Shown here one piece after another: positions 33,121 through 45,735 of a stretch of 64,000 nucleotides of DNA. The notes beneath the pieces are model-generated. The model was not told the origin of the DNA. It saw nothing but the letters and a program-made list of their open reading frames with translations, and made no database searches. Position numbers and translations under genes: made by a program. Location: contig CM041465.1 of the NCBI GenBank assembly GCA_023213395.1, forward strand, positions 158,665,741 through 158,729,740, written 5' to 3'. The number at the start of each line of letters is the position of its first letter. Positions within the stretch are counted from its first letter, which is position 1. This stretch comes from Cycas panzhihuaensis (taxonomy: Eukaryota > Cycadophyta).

Positions 33121-35480
33121 AGAAATCTCCGTCGCATACTTGCACAGAGGAGAATCGTTAATCTTTGCCTCACCATGGCCTCTGCCAACAAAAGACTATG
33201 AAGCCATTTATGTAATGCAAACAAGTGGAATCATTGCAAACATGCTAGAAAACAAGAAGATAGAATTGTACTTGGAATACTAGATGCATGGGTTGAAGTT
33301 GAACCTAAAATAGTTATAAAAAGTCAAGAGAATTTAGGAAACAATGGGAAAAAAACATTGACTTGTTCTATGCTTTTTGGCCCACTATTTTTTACACTTG
33401 GTTTCTTACACATGGTTCTTGGCCCAACATATTTGACCATTATTTTGTGGGAGCAATTTTACTTTTTGTTGTTTTTAGTAGTAGTAGTAGTAGTAGTAGT
33501 TTTTTTTTTCCCCTTTAAAAAACATGACAAATGAAAAATATAAAACATAAAAAACTAAAAAAATTAAATCTCATTAAGTTTTTATGGAGCCCACCTACCA
33601 TGTGGGCCCCACAAATCATAAATGTAGGGTTGAAAATAATCACGTGGCTGGCAAAAACATGGGCCCACATCCAAACATAGCCCAAGAACATTTATAGGTG
33701 CAATATCTCACATGCATTTTCAGGCTCATCAACCAAGAAATGTTTTCAAGTTGTCTCTAAACCATTTCCACATTTCTACAATTTGGAAATAAGAAACAAC
33801 CCCTAGAACAACATTTCTAATAACAAAGCCCTTTCCAAATGATAATAAGACTTCACATATTTGTTATGCCTATCTCCACTTTCTCTCCATTTGATTTACA
33901 CATCAATACCAATCAAATGACACAAGGAATGACCAAAATCACAATATATTATCAAAAGGTTACCATCAATGGAAGCTCTCTCTCAACCTCAATCAATGAT
34001 AAGAAAAGATACAAAATTCCTCTCACTAGAATTAATGATTTACAACCCAAAACCATTATTATATACTAATTTTTCCCATCTATTCTCAAGAGGAGTGATC
34101 CAATGTTTCCAACTCACCCTATCAATCAAAGTTAAGTAATGATTAAATATTGGATTATCTACATACTAATAATGGAATACAAAGTAAATGCCAATGAATA
34201 ATTAAGTAGCAAAATCCAATGTGTTCTTTTTGTCTTAATCTAATCATTGTAAATTGAATTCTCTAGTATCAAAATAGAACCCTTTTAAGCCAAGATTGTT
34301 GCATTTCTCAAAAATTGACTCTTTTAGAAACCACACTCTATGTATGTGAACCAATCTCCATTCACGGCCACCAAGCTAAATGATCTAAATTTCTCTTTCA
34401 AAACTTAAGATGTATAGGGCAAAGCTAAAGGTACATTCTATTCCCCCTATATCTCCTAGTCGCTAACCATTTGAGTGACCCCACTCAAGCAAAACAAAGA
34501 CAAGTCAATTTAATGCTACTTCTCTTCTTACTTCTTGGCTTTAAACCAATTTCCATAAATATTTATCTATTACTTCCCATAAAAACTAATAGTTTAATGT
34601 CTTCCATGTTCTATTAATGTTGAAGTTCAAATAACTATTTTTGAAGCTCTTGCATGGCAAGGGTATATTTTTCTTGAACTTTTTATAATGTTTTCTATTT
34701 TTTTTTCTTTTGGGCAGTGGGGGGATGGGTTGGGGGTGGTGTGGGTGTGGTTAAATAACTTCCGCAAATGCCTTCAATGTGGCCTTTTTCAATTCAATTC
34801 TTACTATAAACTAGCCTCCAACTAAGTATTCTAAGTTTTGGTCTACAATTGAATTTTAAACTCCACAATTTCCTTGGCTTTCTACTCAAATTCATTCTTC
34901 TATTACCTTCTTTGAGATCCAAAGTTTCCTATAACATGACAATTTTCTTTGATTATTTCATTTCGTCGAAGCTCGATGATTTTCTAGTCATTCTCAATTT
35001 GCCAAGCTTTTATCTCTATCTCTTTTGAGCTTGAGCTTGTGATGGTAGAGCTAGTTTTGTATTTGTGAATTTTGTTTGATTTTAGAAGTGGTATCTTTGA
35101 CCTAACATAGCAACAATTCCTATGCCTGTAGTAATAAGTATCGACCCCCTTGCCTTTTTCTTTCCTAGTTTGGTTGTTTATTGCTCCACTTTGATTCATT
35201 GTGTCCCAAATGATTGATTTGTGTCAACATTGCCAAAAACATACTGCAAAATGAATGATTGTTCATTAGAAGATTGTGATCGGGAAGACTATGTAATAGT
35301 GATTCGCAATCAAGATGATTGTGTATTACCAGATCATAACCAACTTTGGGTGCATCATGATCTGATTAACTATTCATAAGCAAGTTGCAACATTGTTGGA
35401 TTGATTGTGATCATGTTAGGAGATTACCATCCACTTATTCCAAAAAGCATGATTCTCTTTCTATTTCCTTGTAATTATGT
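33121..35480. other. No gene recognised; AT-rich spacer with simple repeats
   Basis: Only short chance frames. Contains an (AGT)8 microsatellite at 33477-33500 followed by a T-run, and a G-rich stretch at about 34717-34752 (GGGGGGATGGG, GGGGGTGG). It may include the flank of the hAT element on the 5' side of its transposase. Confidence 0.5.
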
Positions 35481-35822
35481 AAGACACAAATAATTAATTA
35501 GCTCGCCGTCCAAAGCAATTATTTAGGCAACATATAAAATGTGATAAAATTAGCCAATACTTGTGACCAACAAACAAAATATAGAGGAGAGCAAATTTAG
35601 TCTACTCTCTAAATAATTCCATTAACCTTACAAACTCCAATAATTCAATGAAGGTACATGGCACCAATAAATAATATAAGCCCCTACATGAGTGACAAGT
35701 GTCCTGCATGCACATAATAGGGAACGGGTACATGACCCTCAAAGAATTACATTAAGTTACAATGTTTAGTACAATGTACATTATACAAAACAATAATTAA
35801 TAAATAAACATTAAGTCTAACA
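35481..35822 (-). repeat. Probable 3' LTR of Copia-5 (left end uncertain)
   Basis: On the minus strand a PPT-like GTAGGAG (plus 35823-35829) is followed by TGTTAGACTTAATG. No partner LTR is in the window, so only the right edge is supported. Confidence 0.5.
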
Positions 35823-35839
35823 CTCCTACTTAATATTTA

Positions 35840-37761
35840 TTTCATTAAGTTTAACGCTCCAGCCATCTCTAAAGATTTTGAACATATCTCTACCAAGTGG
35901 CTTGGTAAACTTATCTACTAACTACTCCTTTGTTACCCTATAGACAAGGTCAATCTCACCATTCTGTGCATGATCTTTGATAAAGTGATGATGCATCTCA
36001 ATACGCTCAATGCAAGCATGAAATATTAAATTCCTGGTTAATTTCGGAGCACTCTAATTATCATAGTGCATCTTGGTATGTTCTATCTATTCAACCCTGT
36101 GCGCCTCTCTTCACATCCCTAACTAACATGCAGAATTTATCACAAGAAGAGAGACACAGTGTTGGTGGAAACATCAATAACTAACTTTATTCATGACATA
36201 AAGGGCACTACGTCTGGTCCTCTCACAACCAGACGCATGCCTGGCCAATTACAACTAGAGGACAGCCCTCACAATGCGTGGATCTCAGCCAGACCTTTCT
36301 GTATACACGATTGATTGATTATTGAATAGATATCTATTCTATTTCTTTATATATAATTGATACATGGTTACATAACCGCTTTTTAATTTCAGTTTTGTCC
36401 TATCTCTAACTAATCTGCCCGCGGCCCATCTCTACCCAAGTCGCCCTCGGTCAACCCGAGTTGCACTCAGGTCCATTGGTTGCACTCACGGCAGTAGTCC
36501 TCGGTTGCAGTCGCAATCCTCACGATTCTTGCCATGATCCTCATGGTTGTAGCGGCGGTCTTAGCGATTGACAGCGATCCTTATGGTTGCGGTCTTCACA
36601 GATTGCAACAGATCCTCATAATTACAGACGGTTTTCACGGTTGCAATGATCTTCTCCTTAGTTGCAGCCATAGTCCTCATATTGCTGATTGCACCTCAAA
36701 ATGGTTGTTTAGGCCGCACACAAACCCCTAACTCTCCAAGAATCCTTCATAGCCAAAGAGCTTTATTAGTTGCTCCAACTCTAGCTTTATACTCTGCCTC
36801 TATGGAAGAAAGAGAAACATTGGGTTGCTTCTTGTTGCTCCATGATATTGTGACTAATCTAAGATTGAAATAGTACCCTAAAGTCGACCTACGACTATCC
36901 TAGCAACCTTCCCAATAAGAGTCTAAGAACCCCTCCAAGCTAAAGTTCTCACTCAACACATACTCAAGACCATGCTACAAAGCTCTTTTCAAGTATTTAA
37001 GGACCTACTTTGCAACATTCTAATGACTTTGTTTGGGTTGCAACATGAATCTAGAACAAATTCCAACTGCATAACGTGAGATCCAATGATTTACCTCCCT
37101 CATCAGTTATCAATTTAATATCTATCTCCATAAGGGTAAGTGTAGTCTTGCAATCCTCCATTTTTTAACTCAAATCTCCCAATATACTTAGCCTACAAAA
37201 GGAAAATGTTAACTACTTTTTGCCAAAATTAAACACCAAGACAATATTGCAGAAGACCAAGATTTCACATCTCAAAATTTCTCTTTAAATCCCTAAAATT
37301 TCTCTATGTCATCCCCTATAATAATTAAGCCATGCACATATAACACTACAGGGGTCACATGTTGATTTTGAACCTTGATATACAAGTCTGAAATTGATGA
37401 GGATTTATGAAATCCATGTCTCTGAAAATAATCATCTATTTTTGAGTTCTAGGCTCTAAGAGCTTGCTTTAGTCCATACAATGCCATTTTGAGGCAATAA
37501 ACCAAATGGTCCTTCCCTCTTTCCAATTACATGGGCCGATGCTCCAAATAGACCTCTTATGTCAAGTCCCCATTGAGAAAGGCACCTCTAACATCAAGCT
37601 AGTACATTGGACACTCGCAATGTGTTACTAATGCCAAAACAACTTGAATGGTGATCATCTTGGCTACTTGTGCAAAGATCTCTTGAAAAACTACACCTTC
37701 TTTCTATTTGAATCCTTTTGCCACCAACTAGCTTTATGTATCTCCATTATCCCATCAATCT
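35840..37761 (-). pseudogene. Copia-5 RT and RNase H, left piece, with solo LTR inside
   Basis: The minus strand reads as copia pol from RT (SKWH, LEPRTQK, then RDMDFINPHQF near 37400) through the PMEI-type block (about 37130) to RNase H (LSSIEAEY equivalent near 36800 and RMHHHFIKDH near 35970). Every 20-40 codons there is a stop. It is interrupted by the gypsy solo LTR (36099-36722) and, at 37761, by Copia-B; the code continues at 50318. Confidence 0.82.
36099..36722 (-). mobile_element. Solo LTR of a gypsy element related to Gypsy-C (624 bp)
   Basis: Starts TGTGCGCC, ends CGCACACA on the plus strand and is flanked by AACCC (36094-36098; 36723-36727). The start, the block GGTCCTCTCACAACC (about 36217) and the end match the Gypsy-C LTR (56645-57246), so the orientation is the same. 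Copia-5 RNase H code resumes on both sides. Solo LTRs arise by recombination between the LTRs of one element. It carries degenerate GGTTGCAGT / CCTCATGGTTG repeats (36470-36690). Confidence 0.88.
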
Positions 37762-38111
37762 TGTTAACGTGGCAGTTGTTTGTTAAGCCACTTGTTGATG
37801 TTAATGTGGTGGTTTAACTTAATCATGATTAACAAAATGGTGCAAGATATGTAGAAAGTCACAACTCTTGTGGGATGACAACTCTTGGAAGGATATTTAT
37901 ATCTTAGAGCCTTTGTATATTCAATTAATTCAAGCAAGTGTAATCAATGTGATCCAAGGATCTTCTTTGGTGGGTTTTTTTCCTGAAAGGGGTTTCCACG
38001 TAAATCTTGTGTACTGTGCATATGTTTCCTGTGTATATCTTGTTTGCTTGCTATGCATGCTAAAAGATTCTGGGAATATAAACATGTATGTAGCATTCAT
38101 GTTCTTTAACA
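37762..38111 (+). repeat. 5' LTR of Copia-B (350 bp)
   Basis: Six-base inverted ends TGTTAA and TTAACA. The part from about 37815 aligns with 50018-50317 (for example GTGTAATCAATGTGATCCAA). Confidence 0.85.
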
Positions 38112-38124
38112 TGGTATCAGAGTT
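38112..38124 (+). promoter_or_regulatory. Primer binding site of Copia-B
   Basis: TGGTATCAGAGTT directly after the LTR, tRNA-iMet type. Confidence 0.9.
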
Positions 38125-39448
38125 GTAGGGTCCTACACAGCTAAAACCGGAAGTTGGGTAGAGTAATGAGATCGTTGGTTGCCGGGTGAGGCCATCAAAC
38201 CCAAGACATATCTTGAAGATCCATCTACTCTAACAACTTGCAGAAACAAGCACAGTTGTCAATGGTGGTTGAGGAGGTAAAAATCACCTATCAACAAAGG
38301 TAAGGGTCGGTTGTGGTCAAAATTCAAATGTACAAGCCACATACATGGAGAGAGTTGGCTCATTCGGGGTCATCTGAAGCTGGTTGGTGAATGAAGATGC
38401 TATTTGAAGCTAGTAGAAACACGTTATGATGGAGATCCAATAGTATTGAGGTCAACCACATATCAAACTTATAAGTTGGCTCACTTTTCAACTAAGTAGC
38501 ATTGTATATGATATTAAATTATTGTTATACTCCAAATAAAAGTCATTTACTGTACGTGGGTCAAGATTATATCTTGTAGAAGTGTATTTCTGTCCTATGT
38601 AAAGTGATTGGACTGTTCTTTACAAGCTGAGATTTGTTTGGAGGTTGTTTGGTTGTTATGACTGTTTGGGTGACTTAGGAGGTGACTTAGGAGAAGTGCG
38701 CTGCCCTTTTCTTCTATATGTGATTGAGATTTGTGTCTTGAGAGGGATCGAGACTATTTTATATAGCGGCTGGGCCATTTTTGGCGGGTCCTTACCAACC
38801 ATAAAGACATGTTCAGTCCGCTCAAAGCCCGTTTGACTTGCATTGTTACGTGACTGTCGCAAGTTAAGGAGATAATATGGGAGACATGGGAGATGTGAAT
38901 AGTCACATTTCATCATTTTTTTCCTATGTTGAACCTTAATCGGTGATAATCACATGTGGAATATGGTTATTTAGCATGTGCATTAAGTTCCAAGAGGCGT
39001 GAGACTTGTAAAAATTCGCAACTCATAAGAATATGCCTTTTGGCATATTCCCTCTAAAAAGTAACCTTATAAATAGACCTTATACCATTGATTTTGATAT
39101 ATCTCAATTGTGAAAGTGTTATGAAGCCTTCTGATGTGAATTGGAGATCATGTTGAAGCCATTTAATGTGTGAAAATGACTTAGAGACCATATACGTTGC
39201 ACTGTGTTAAGATTACCTTGTGTTTGGAGCATATTCTAGAGCATCGAGTCCTTTTTTAAGACATTTTTGAGTATTTTGAGGACGTTTTTGGATCTTGTTG
39301 GAGAAAGGATGAACAGTTGGTGAGCCGCTCAGGGCGTGCATAATCATTGTTCTGCGTTTCCCAGTGGTTGTGACTGAGACAGAGGTGATCACAATGGTGT
39401 AATTTTGTCCACAGGATTATAAGTTTATCAATCTGGTGATATTAACTC
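38125..39448 (+). other. Leader of Copia-B
   Basis: About 1.3 kb of leader with no credible gene. A run of GTGACTTAGGAG repeats occurs near 38668-38692. Confidence 0.5.
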
Positions 39449-40740
39449 ATGTTTTGGAACCTGTTTCTTGAGATGGAATGTGTGATGCCGAAAGTTATCT
39501 TTAACAGCAATAACTTCAACAAGTGGAAGGCCAACACGGAGTTAGTGTTGATGGTGACTCAACTCTGGAGAATTACTAAGGCGAAGGTGGACACAATCCC
39601 GCTTGACCATAAAGAGCCTGTGCAACTTGAGGAGAATCAATTTATGGCCATAAGATTGTTGAAACTGTCACTTGCGTCAAACCAAAGGACTTTGATTCAT
39701 AATCTGGAGCAGCCAAACGAAATTTGGGTGAAACTATGCGAAACTTTTAAGAAAAAGAAGACGAATAGACATTTGGCCCTAATGTTGGAGCTTCTCAATT
39801 ATGGAGTAGAAGATGAGACTAACATGAGTTCCTACCTGAATAAAATCACTGACTTGAGAAATGAGCTAAAAGAATTGAAACTGAATTCGATCAATGATGT
39901 GCTCTTGTTTGCGATAATCGTGTCAAAGATGCCAGCTACTTTTGCCACTTTTCAAACCATTTATGGTAGAGATGAATTGATGGAGGTAGAAACCTTTCAT
40001 GGCATTAAGAATCTTATTCTAACAGAGGATGCCAAGTTAAAACACCACGGAATGCTTGGAGGTTCCGAATTGAGTCAGGCCTTAGCCATGAAGACGTAGA
40101 GGAGAGAGGTCATTCACGAGGAGTTCACACATAGGTCTGGGGAAGACTCTCGGGAGAAGAAGAAATTCAATGGTAAATGTAACTACCGTAAGAAGGAAGG
40201 CCACAGAGAAAAGAACTATTGGTTCAGGAGACAGCACAAATGCAAACTTAGCCAGGATGACAAAGGGAAGAACGTTATAACACATTGCGTCAAAGTGACA
40301 ACCTTGTCAGTTGAGTCAAATCGAAGAGACTATTGGATTTTGGACTCTAGAGCGTAGAAGCATATCTCCTTCGAGAAGCATAACTTTGATACATAGAGTG
40401 AAAATCATAGTGGTGCAAAGATCATCCTTGGAGATGCTCGCGTGTTGCCGGTGTAAGGCATTGGCAAAGTTCCCTTGGTAGGTGGTAAGTTTGCAGGGGT
40501 ATATTATATACCCAAGATGCAATTGAATTTGCTTTCAACCTAAGAAATTTGCAAACAAGGAATGAAGGTGGAGCTTTATCATGATAGATGTCTAATTAAG
40601 GATCCTAAGCATAATTTCTCTGTCATTGCTACTAGGAAGGTTAAAGATAACTTTTGGGTGTTTGAGAAGTTTCAATCTCCGAAGAAGTCTTACACCTTTG
40701 TTACCAGTGCAGATGATGTGAGCAAGATGTGACATGATCG
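39449..40740 (+). pseudogene. Copia-B gag and protease
   Basis: A 216-codon open gag frame (39449-40099) with FNSNNFNKWKANTELVL, then KLSLASNQRTLIHNLEQ and MSSYLNKITDLRNEL. The likely native ATG is at 39473 (MECVMPKV). Past the stop at 40099 the same frame holds a decayed zinc knuckle (CNYRKKEGHREKNYW, two of three cysteines lost) and a protease start (YWILDSRA; DSGA changed to DSRA). LLSTQEI-type protease end near 40535 and the pre-integrase block HDRLGHLSYRS at 40735 follow. Confidence 0.85.
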
Positions 40741-40812
40741 CCTAGGGCACCTTAGTTACAGAAGCATCAAGTTGCTGAAGAGGTTGAAGATGGTGGAAGG
40801 ATTGCCATCTAT

Positions 40813-40897
40813 TGTTGGAGCGCGTGACACTAACTATCACAAGGAAGTCCTCTTCCCAAATCACCCGGGGCTTTTGGTGTAACGGCAACCTGTGACA
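40813..40897 (+). repeat. 5' LTR of the TRIM (85 bp)
   Basis: Differs from the 3' LTR by one substitution (GACACTAAC against GACGCTAAC) and one extra C in the CACCCCGGGG run. Confidence 0.93.
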
Positions 40898-40899
40898 AG

Positions 40900-40911
40900 T
40901 GGTATCAGAGC
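40900..40911 (+). promoter_or_regulatory. Primer binding site of the TRIM
   Basis: TGGTATCAGAGC, exact complement to the 3' end of initiator tRNA-Met. Confidence 0.93.
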
Positions 40912-41044
40912 GACCAGGGTTCAAAACCAGTTCTGTGTACCGCAGTAGCGCACCTGGAGATACGTGAAGGTGTTTGCTGGGTGGCACCGAGAAATGCCAT
41001 GGTGGACATACAATGCCGTGTAGGTACAACCGACTCCTTGTGAC

Positions 41045-41123
41045 AGGGGAGTGTTGGAGCGCGTGACGCTAACTATCACAAGGAAGTCCTCTTCCCAAAT
41101 CACCCCGGGGCTTTTGGTGTAAC
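41045..41123 (+). repeat. TRIM polypurine tract and first part of its 3' LTR
   Basis: AGGGGAG at 41045-41051, then the LTR start TGTTGGAGCG at 41052. The LTR is cut after GGTGTAAC by Gypsy-A; the last 14 bases (GGCAACCTGTGACA) are at 47996-48009. Confidence 0.92.
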
Positions 41124-42211
41124 TGATCTGAATTTGAATGGGAAAGTGAAGACTTAAACCAATTGAAACAAATCCAGAACAATTTACATTAATATTAAAT
41201 AGAATTGAAGATATTCTGGATTTTTCTTACAAAACTCCTTTTGTTCGTGCTCTATTGAGCATGCAAGGGACTGCTACAGCAACTTGGGAGAGAGAAATTG
41301 AGTGTTGGGCGCTCCTTGAGCTGCTACTTGTTCTTTGGAACCTCTGCCTTTGAAGTTTGCAAAGCGTTTTTGGTTGTTGATTACCAAAAACCTCTTTTTG
41401 GTGAAGAAAATCTTGCTAGCGTCTCTTTCTCGGGACAAGCACATCGTTGTCTTCTCCACTCGGCTGCAACTTCGATCATTCAGGCTCCTTCACGATCCCC
41501 ACAACAGATTTGTTCTGCTGCACTTCTGTCTTCTTCTCTCTCTACGCAAAATTTCAGTCATTGGAGCCCGTTCTCTTTTCGGAAAGCGGTTTTAGAAACT
41601 CTCCTCGAATCTTGCTCCACTACTGCGTATGGCTGTGGCGTCCTCCTTTTCCTGTTGAATTTCTCTTGACGAATTTCTACTATTCGTGCCTAGATCTTCG
41701 CCTAAAATGCGTTTTACTTACAACAGGTTTTCCGTTTTTCCGTTTTCCAACGGATTCCAAAACGACTTACGAAATCTTGGTATAATCCTTTTAATTCGGA
41801 GATTTTTCTCCTTAAATGTTTAGAGGACACGTGTGCGAAGTCTCTTCTCGAATTTCATGCGAAATGGATCCCGTTTGCGCCGCCAAAATCACTGTCGTTT
41901 TTATTATTTTTCCGTTTTTCACTTTTCAGGTAGTAGTTGCCGCACCTGCAGTAGCACCTGCAGTAGCACTTGCATAGCAGTGACAACACGTGGGTAGTAG
42001 TGACAGCACCTGAGTAGCAGTGACAGTACCTGCATAGCACCTAGTTGCAATTGTAGAAACACATTTTTTTACATTTTTTAAGCCTTTTTAAGGCATTTTT
42101 CTACTAAATGAAGGCCATTAAGCCTCTTTAAAGCATTTTTCTACTACATAAAGACCAAAAACATGAAAAATAAGATATTTTAAGAGTATTTAAAGATCCA
42201 AAAACGGATCA
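41124..42211 (-). repeat. 3' LTR of Gypsy-A (1088 bp)
   Basis: Plus-strand ends TGATCTG and CGGATCA. It contains a TAGCAG/CACCTG tandem repeat array (about 41932-42045) that is of different size in the other LTR, the main cause of the length difference (1088 against 1056). Open frames inside it (41298-41785) are non-coding LTR sequence. Confidence 0.94.
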
Positions 42212-42360
42212 GAACTCCCCTTTTTTAGGAGTTCATGGCCTCATGAACTTTATAGTTGTAAATGAGGGAATTTGATTTTCCCTATCTCCTTATTGTACCA
42301 TTTTGCTTTGCTAGGTACTTGTCCTTTTTCTGCAATTCTGAAGGACTCGATTATGCCTCT

Positions 42361-43608
42361 TCAAGTCTTGGTATGCTTCCTTTGAAGAATGCAATCATTT
42401 TGCATTGGTTCCTCTTTCTCTATCCGCAACTCCTCTGGATTTAGTAAGAGTGGAACTCCGTCTTCGTCTTCATCCAACATGGATGGCTCGAACATCTTCA
42501 GATTCTCAACATTCACTACGGAATACATTTTCATGAATTCTGGAAGTTCAAGCTGGAAAGCATTTTCCCCAATTTTCTTCAAGATTATAAAAGGACCATA
42601 TCGTAAAGGCTTTAGCTTTTTGCCTTCACCTTGCAATCTTTTCTTACTAAGGTGCAACCAAACTCTATCTCCTTTCTTAAAGGAATGGCTGGTTCTATGT
42701 GCATCATGTTGTTGTTTGTATCTCTGTTGAGATTTTTGAAGCTGCTCTTCGACCTGTTGATGGATTTTTCTGATTCTTTCCAAGAATCTTTGTGCATTTT
42801 CATCTCCTTCTTCCTCCTTTCCATTTCCTGCAGAAAATTGAGCAGAGAATTCTAGATCGAAAGGACTTGCAGGCAGAAATCCCAAACATACCTCAAATGG
42901 TGATTTCTGGGTTGAACTATGGATAGCTCTGTTGAATGCAAATTGCAAGTATGGGAGACTTTCATCCCAAGTCTTAGGATGCTTGGCATTGTATCCTCGT
43001 AATAAATTGTACCAATGTCCTGCTGACAACTTCATCCTACCGTCTGCTTGAGGATGAAAAGCCGTGCTCATCTTTAGCTTCAGTATCCATCATTCCCCAA
43101 AGTGTTTGCCAAAATGACTCGTAAATCTGTCTCGATCAGAAATGATTGAGTTGGGAAGTCCAAAATACTTCCAAACATGCCGGAAAAATAATCTAGCTAT
43201 GTCTTCTCATGTATGTGTCTTCCTACAGGGAATCAACATCACCATTTTATTGAACCGATCAACAACTACAAACAAATAATCCATACCATTTTTGGTTTGT
43301 GGTAGTCCTCCCAGGAAATCCATGGAGATACTTTCCCACGGTCGTGATGGAACAGGAAGTGGAATGTACAATCCAAACTTCCCATTGGCCGGCTTTGATG
43401 TGCTACATAATGTACACCCTCGTACTGCTGTAGTCACATCTTGCTGCATATTTGGCCAATACATATATCGCTGCAAGTTTAGCAATGTCTTTCCCACTCC
43501 AAAGTGTCTTGCAACTCGAGACGTGTGAACTTCTCTTATCCACTTCATTCGGTCTGCATGCTTTGGAATGCAAAGCTTGTCTAGCTTGCAAAGAAGTCCA
43601 TCTTTCAA
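42361..43608 (-). pseudogene. Gypsy-A integrase
   Basis: 43608-43207: the zinc domain (HFGVGKTLLNLQRYMYWPNM, then CTLC) and the first catalytic block (ISMDFLGGLP, then VVVDRFNKM). After a frame break the second Asp is at IISDRDRFTSHF (about 43130). The 236-codon frame 43071-42361 covers the rest: HPQADGR, PKTWDESLPYLQFAFNRA, SPFEVCLGF, the DRVWLHLSKKR and GPFIILKKIGENAFQLELP block. Where the catalytic Glu is expected the frame reads GRMKLSAG; this looks like two compensating indels, with the Glu codon surviving out of frame. A chromodomain-like tail (PSKAKWYNKE) lies past the stop near 42300. Confidence 0.9.
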
Positions 43609-43829
43609 CTGGAAATCAGCAACTACTTTTCCTTGTCAGAATCGTCAAGATAGGCTTGAATGCCTCATCTTTCAAATACAAATCAACATATTCATCATGG
43701 CAGAAAGGTTGAAATTGCATAGCTACCAATAAACTGGAAATACCTTGCTATTGAGGAGGTCTGGACAGCAAGTCTGCAATCTTATTCGTCGTTCCTTTCT
43801 TGTATTTAACCACGATGTGAAACTGCTGC

Positions 43830-45719
43830 AAAATAGGACATCCACTTCATGTGCCTAGCCTGCTACAATTTGGACTGAGTCTGCAAAAATTACAAAGGCT
43901 TGTGGTCGGTGTGGATGACCACTTCTTTTCCCAACAAATAGGGTCTCCAATACTTCACTGCTTGGTGCAATGCATAGAGCTCCTTATCGTAAGTTGGGTA
44001 GTTTATGACAAGTCAATTAAATGTCTCTGAATGGTATGCTATCGGTTTTCCTTCTTGCTTCAATATTGCTCCCATGGCATAGCCTGAAGCATCAGTCTCC
44101 AATTCAAATGCCTTCTGCAGCGAGGGTAAAGCTAACACTAGTGCCTCGTAAATTTTCTATTTCAAAAGCCTGAAAGCTTTTTCTTGTTCATTCTCCCAAT
44201 GAAACTTTACATGTCCTCCCGTCAATGCATGAAGAGGTGCTGCAATTTGAGAGAATCTGAAAATAAATTTTCTTAAATATTGACATGTACCAATGAAACT
44301 TCTTACCTCTGTGGTTGCCTTGGGTGTGGGCCAATTGAGAATGACTTTAATCTTTGCTGGGTCAATCTTCAATTCTCCTCCTCCAACCACGAAACCTAAG
44401 AAGACAAGAGATTGCTTTCCAAACTCGCACTTCTTTAGATTGAGTTTCAACTGCTGCTCTTGGAGAACTTTGAGCACTTGCTCGACATGTTGGAGGTGCT
44501 CCTCCCATGTATGGCTAAAAATCAGAATATCATCTAGATAAACAATTACAAAGTCATCAATGAAGGGTCTTAATACCTCATTCATCAACCTCATGAAGGT
44601 GGCAGGTGCATTGCACAGACCAAACAGCATCACCAACCATTCGAACAATCCTTGCTTCGATTTGAAGGTCGTCTTCCAAGTATCCTCCTCTCGGATTCGA
44701 ACCTGGTGGTGGCCTGATTTCAGGTCCATTTTGCTGAAATATCTTGCCGACTGCAGCTAGTCTAACAAGTCATCTATCCGTGGTAAGGAATGTCGATTCT
44801 TTATGGTGATCTTGTTCAAAGCCCGGTAGTCAATGCACATTCTCCATCCTCCATCTTTTTTTGGCACCAAAACAATAGGTGATCCACATGGGTAACAACT
44901 TGGCTTGATCACTCCTTGTTCCAAGAGTTCTTGAATCTGCCTCTTAATCTCTTCATTCTCCAAAACTGAGTTTCGATAGAGACTAAGATTTGGCAAAGGT
45001 GAATCACCAACCAGCTGGATTTCATGTTCAATTGCCCTTTTAGGGGGCAGCCCTTTTGGCTCTTGGAATACGTCATTGTACCTATTCCTTAGGCCTTCAA
45101 TCTGCTGCACTTGCTTCCTATCCAGTGCCTGTATTGAGGACTCTGCTTGCTCGTTTTCTTCCACCTTTGGCTTTATCATCAGCAGCACAAACTTCATATA
45201 AGCATTAATTAATCTTTTCGCTTGTTGGGAAGATATGAGAGAAATCTTCTTTTGTGGATTTGATGCATTGATCAGATATGATCTCCCGTCCTTGATGAGT
45301 CGAATCTTTCTCAGCCTCCTGTGATGAACTCCATCTCTATCATAGAGATATAGGCCGCCAAACACAACTTGACAAACATCCAAAGGGACTACTTCACATT
45401 CAACTTCATCAATGAACTTTTCAGATATTGCAAATTTAAAGTTACATTGGTGAGTAACCTGCAACTCTGAATCTTTTTGCAACCATCCAAGAGGATATGG
45501 TTTTGGATGTGCATGCATTTTTAATCCCAATTTCTTTACCAATGCTTCTGAGATTAAATTCTTTTCGCTTCCTCCATCAAAGATGGCATCAGCCATGCTT
45601 TGCTTCACTTGGATTCTTACCATGAAGAGCTCCTCTCTAATCTCTGGATCAACTTGCTGATGGTTATTTTTAGGCTCCGTATTAGCCATGAGCATCAACT
45701 TCTCATTGGCTTCTTCCAT
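43830..45719 (-). pseudogene. Gypsy-A protease, RT and RNase H
   Basis: 45719-44757 holds the protease ([20 protein letters not shown], about 45590) and the RT start ([29 protein letters not shown]). One TAG (44757-44759) interrupts it, then RT goes on in the same frame to 44157: MDLKSGHHQVRI, LFGLCNAPATFMRLMNEVL, VYLDDILIFS (YLDD intact), LVFLGFVV. RNase H follows with several stops (LETDASGYAMGAIL; HTDHKPL). The start at 45719 is simply the first ATG in the frame; the pol frame overlaps the end of gag out of frame. Confidence 0.92.
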
Positions 45720-45735
45720 GCCACAAACATTTTCA

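Noticed and set aside
33477-33500. (AGT)8 repeat as part of a regulatory element
   Set aside because: It is an ordinary microsatellite in anonymous spacer.
40898-41044. tRNA-derived SINE because of TGGTATCAGAGC and GGTTCAAAACC
   Set aside because: Flanking 85-bp direct repeats, a polypurine tract and the 5-bp duplication make it an LTR element; the first motif is the primer site.
41298-41785. Overlapping open frames up to 123 codons near 41.3-41.8 kb, with a similar one at 47.1-47.4 kb
   Set aside because: They lie wholly in the two LTRs of Gypsy-A and are the same non-coding sequence twice.
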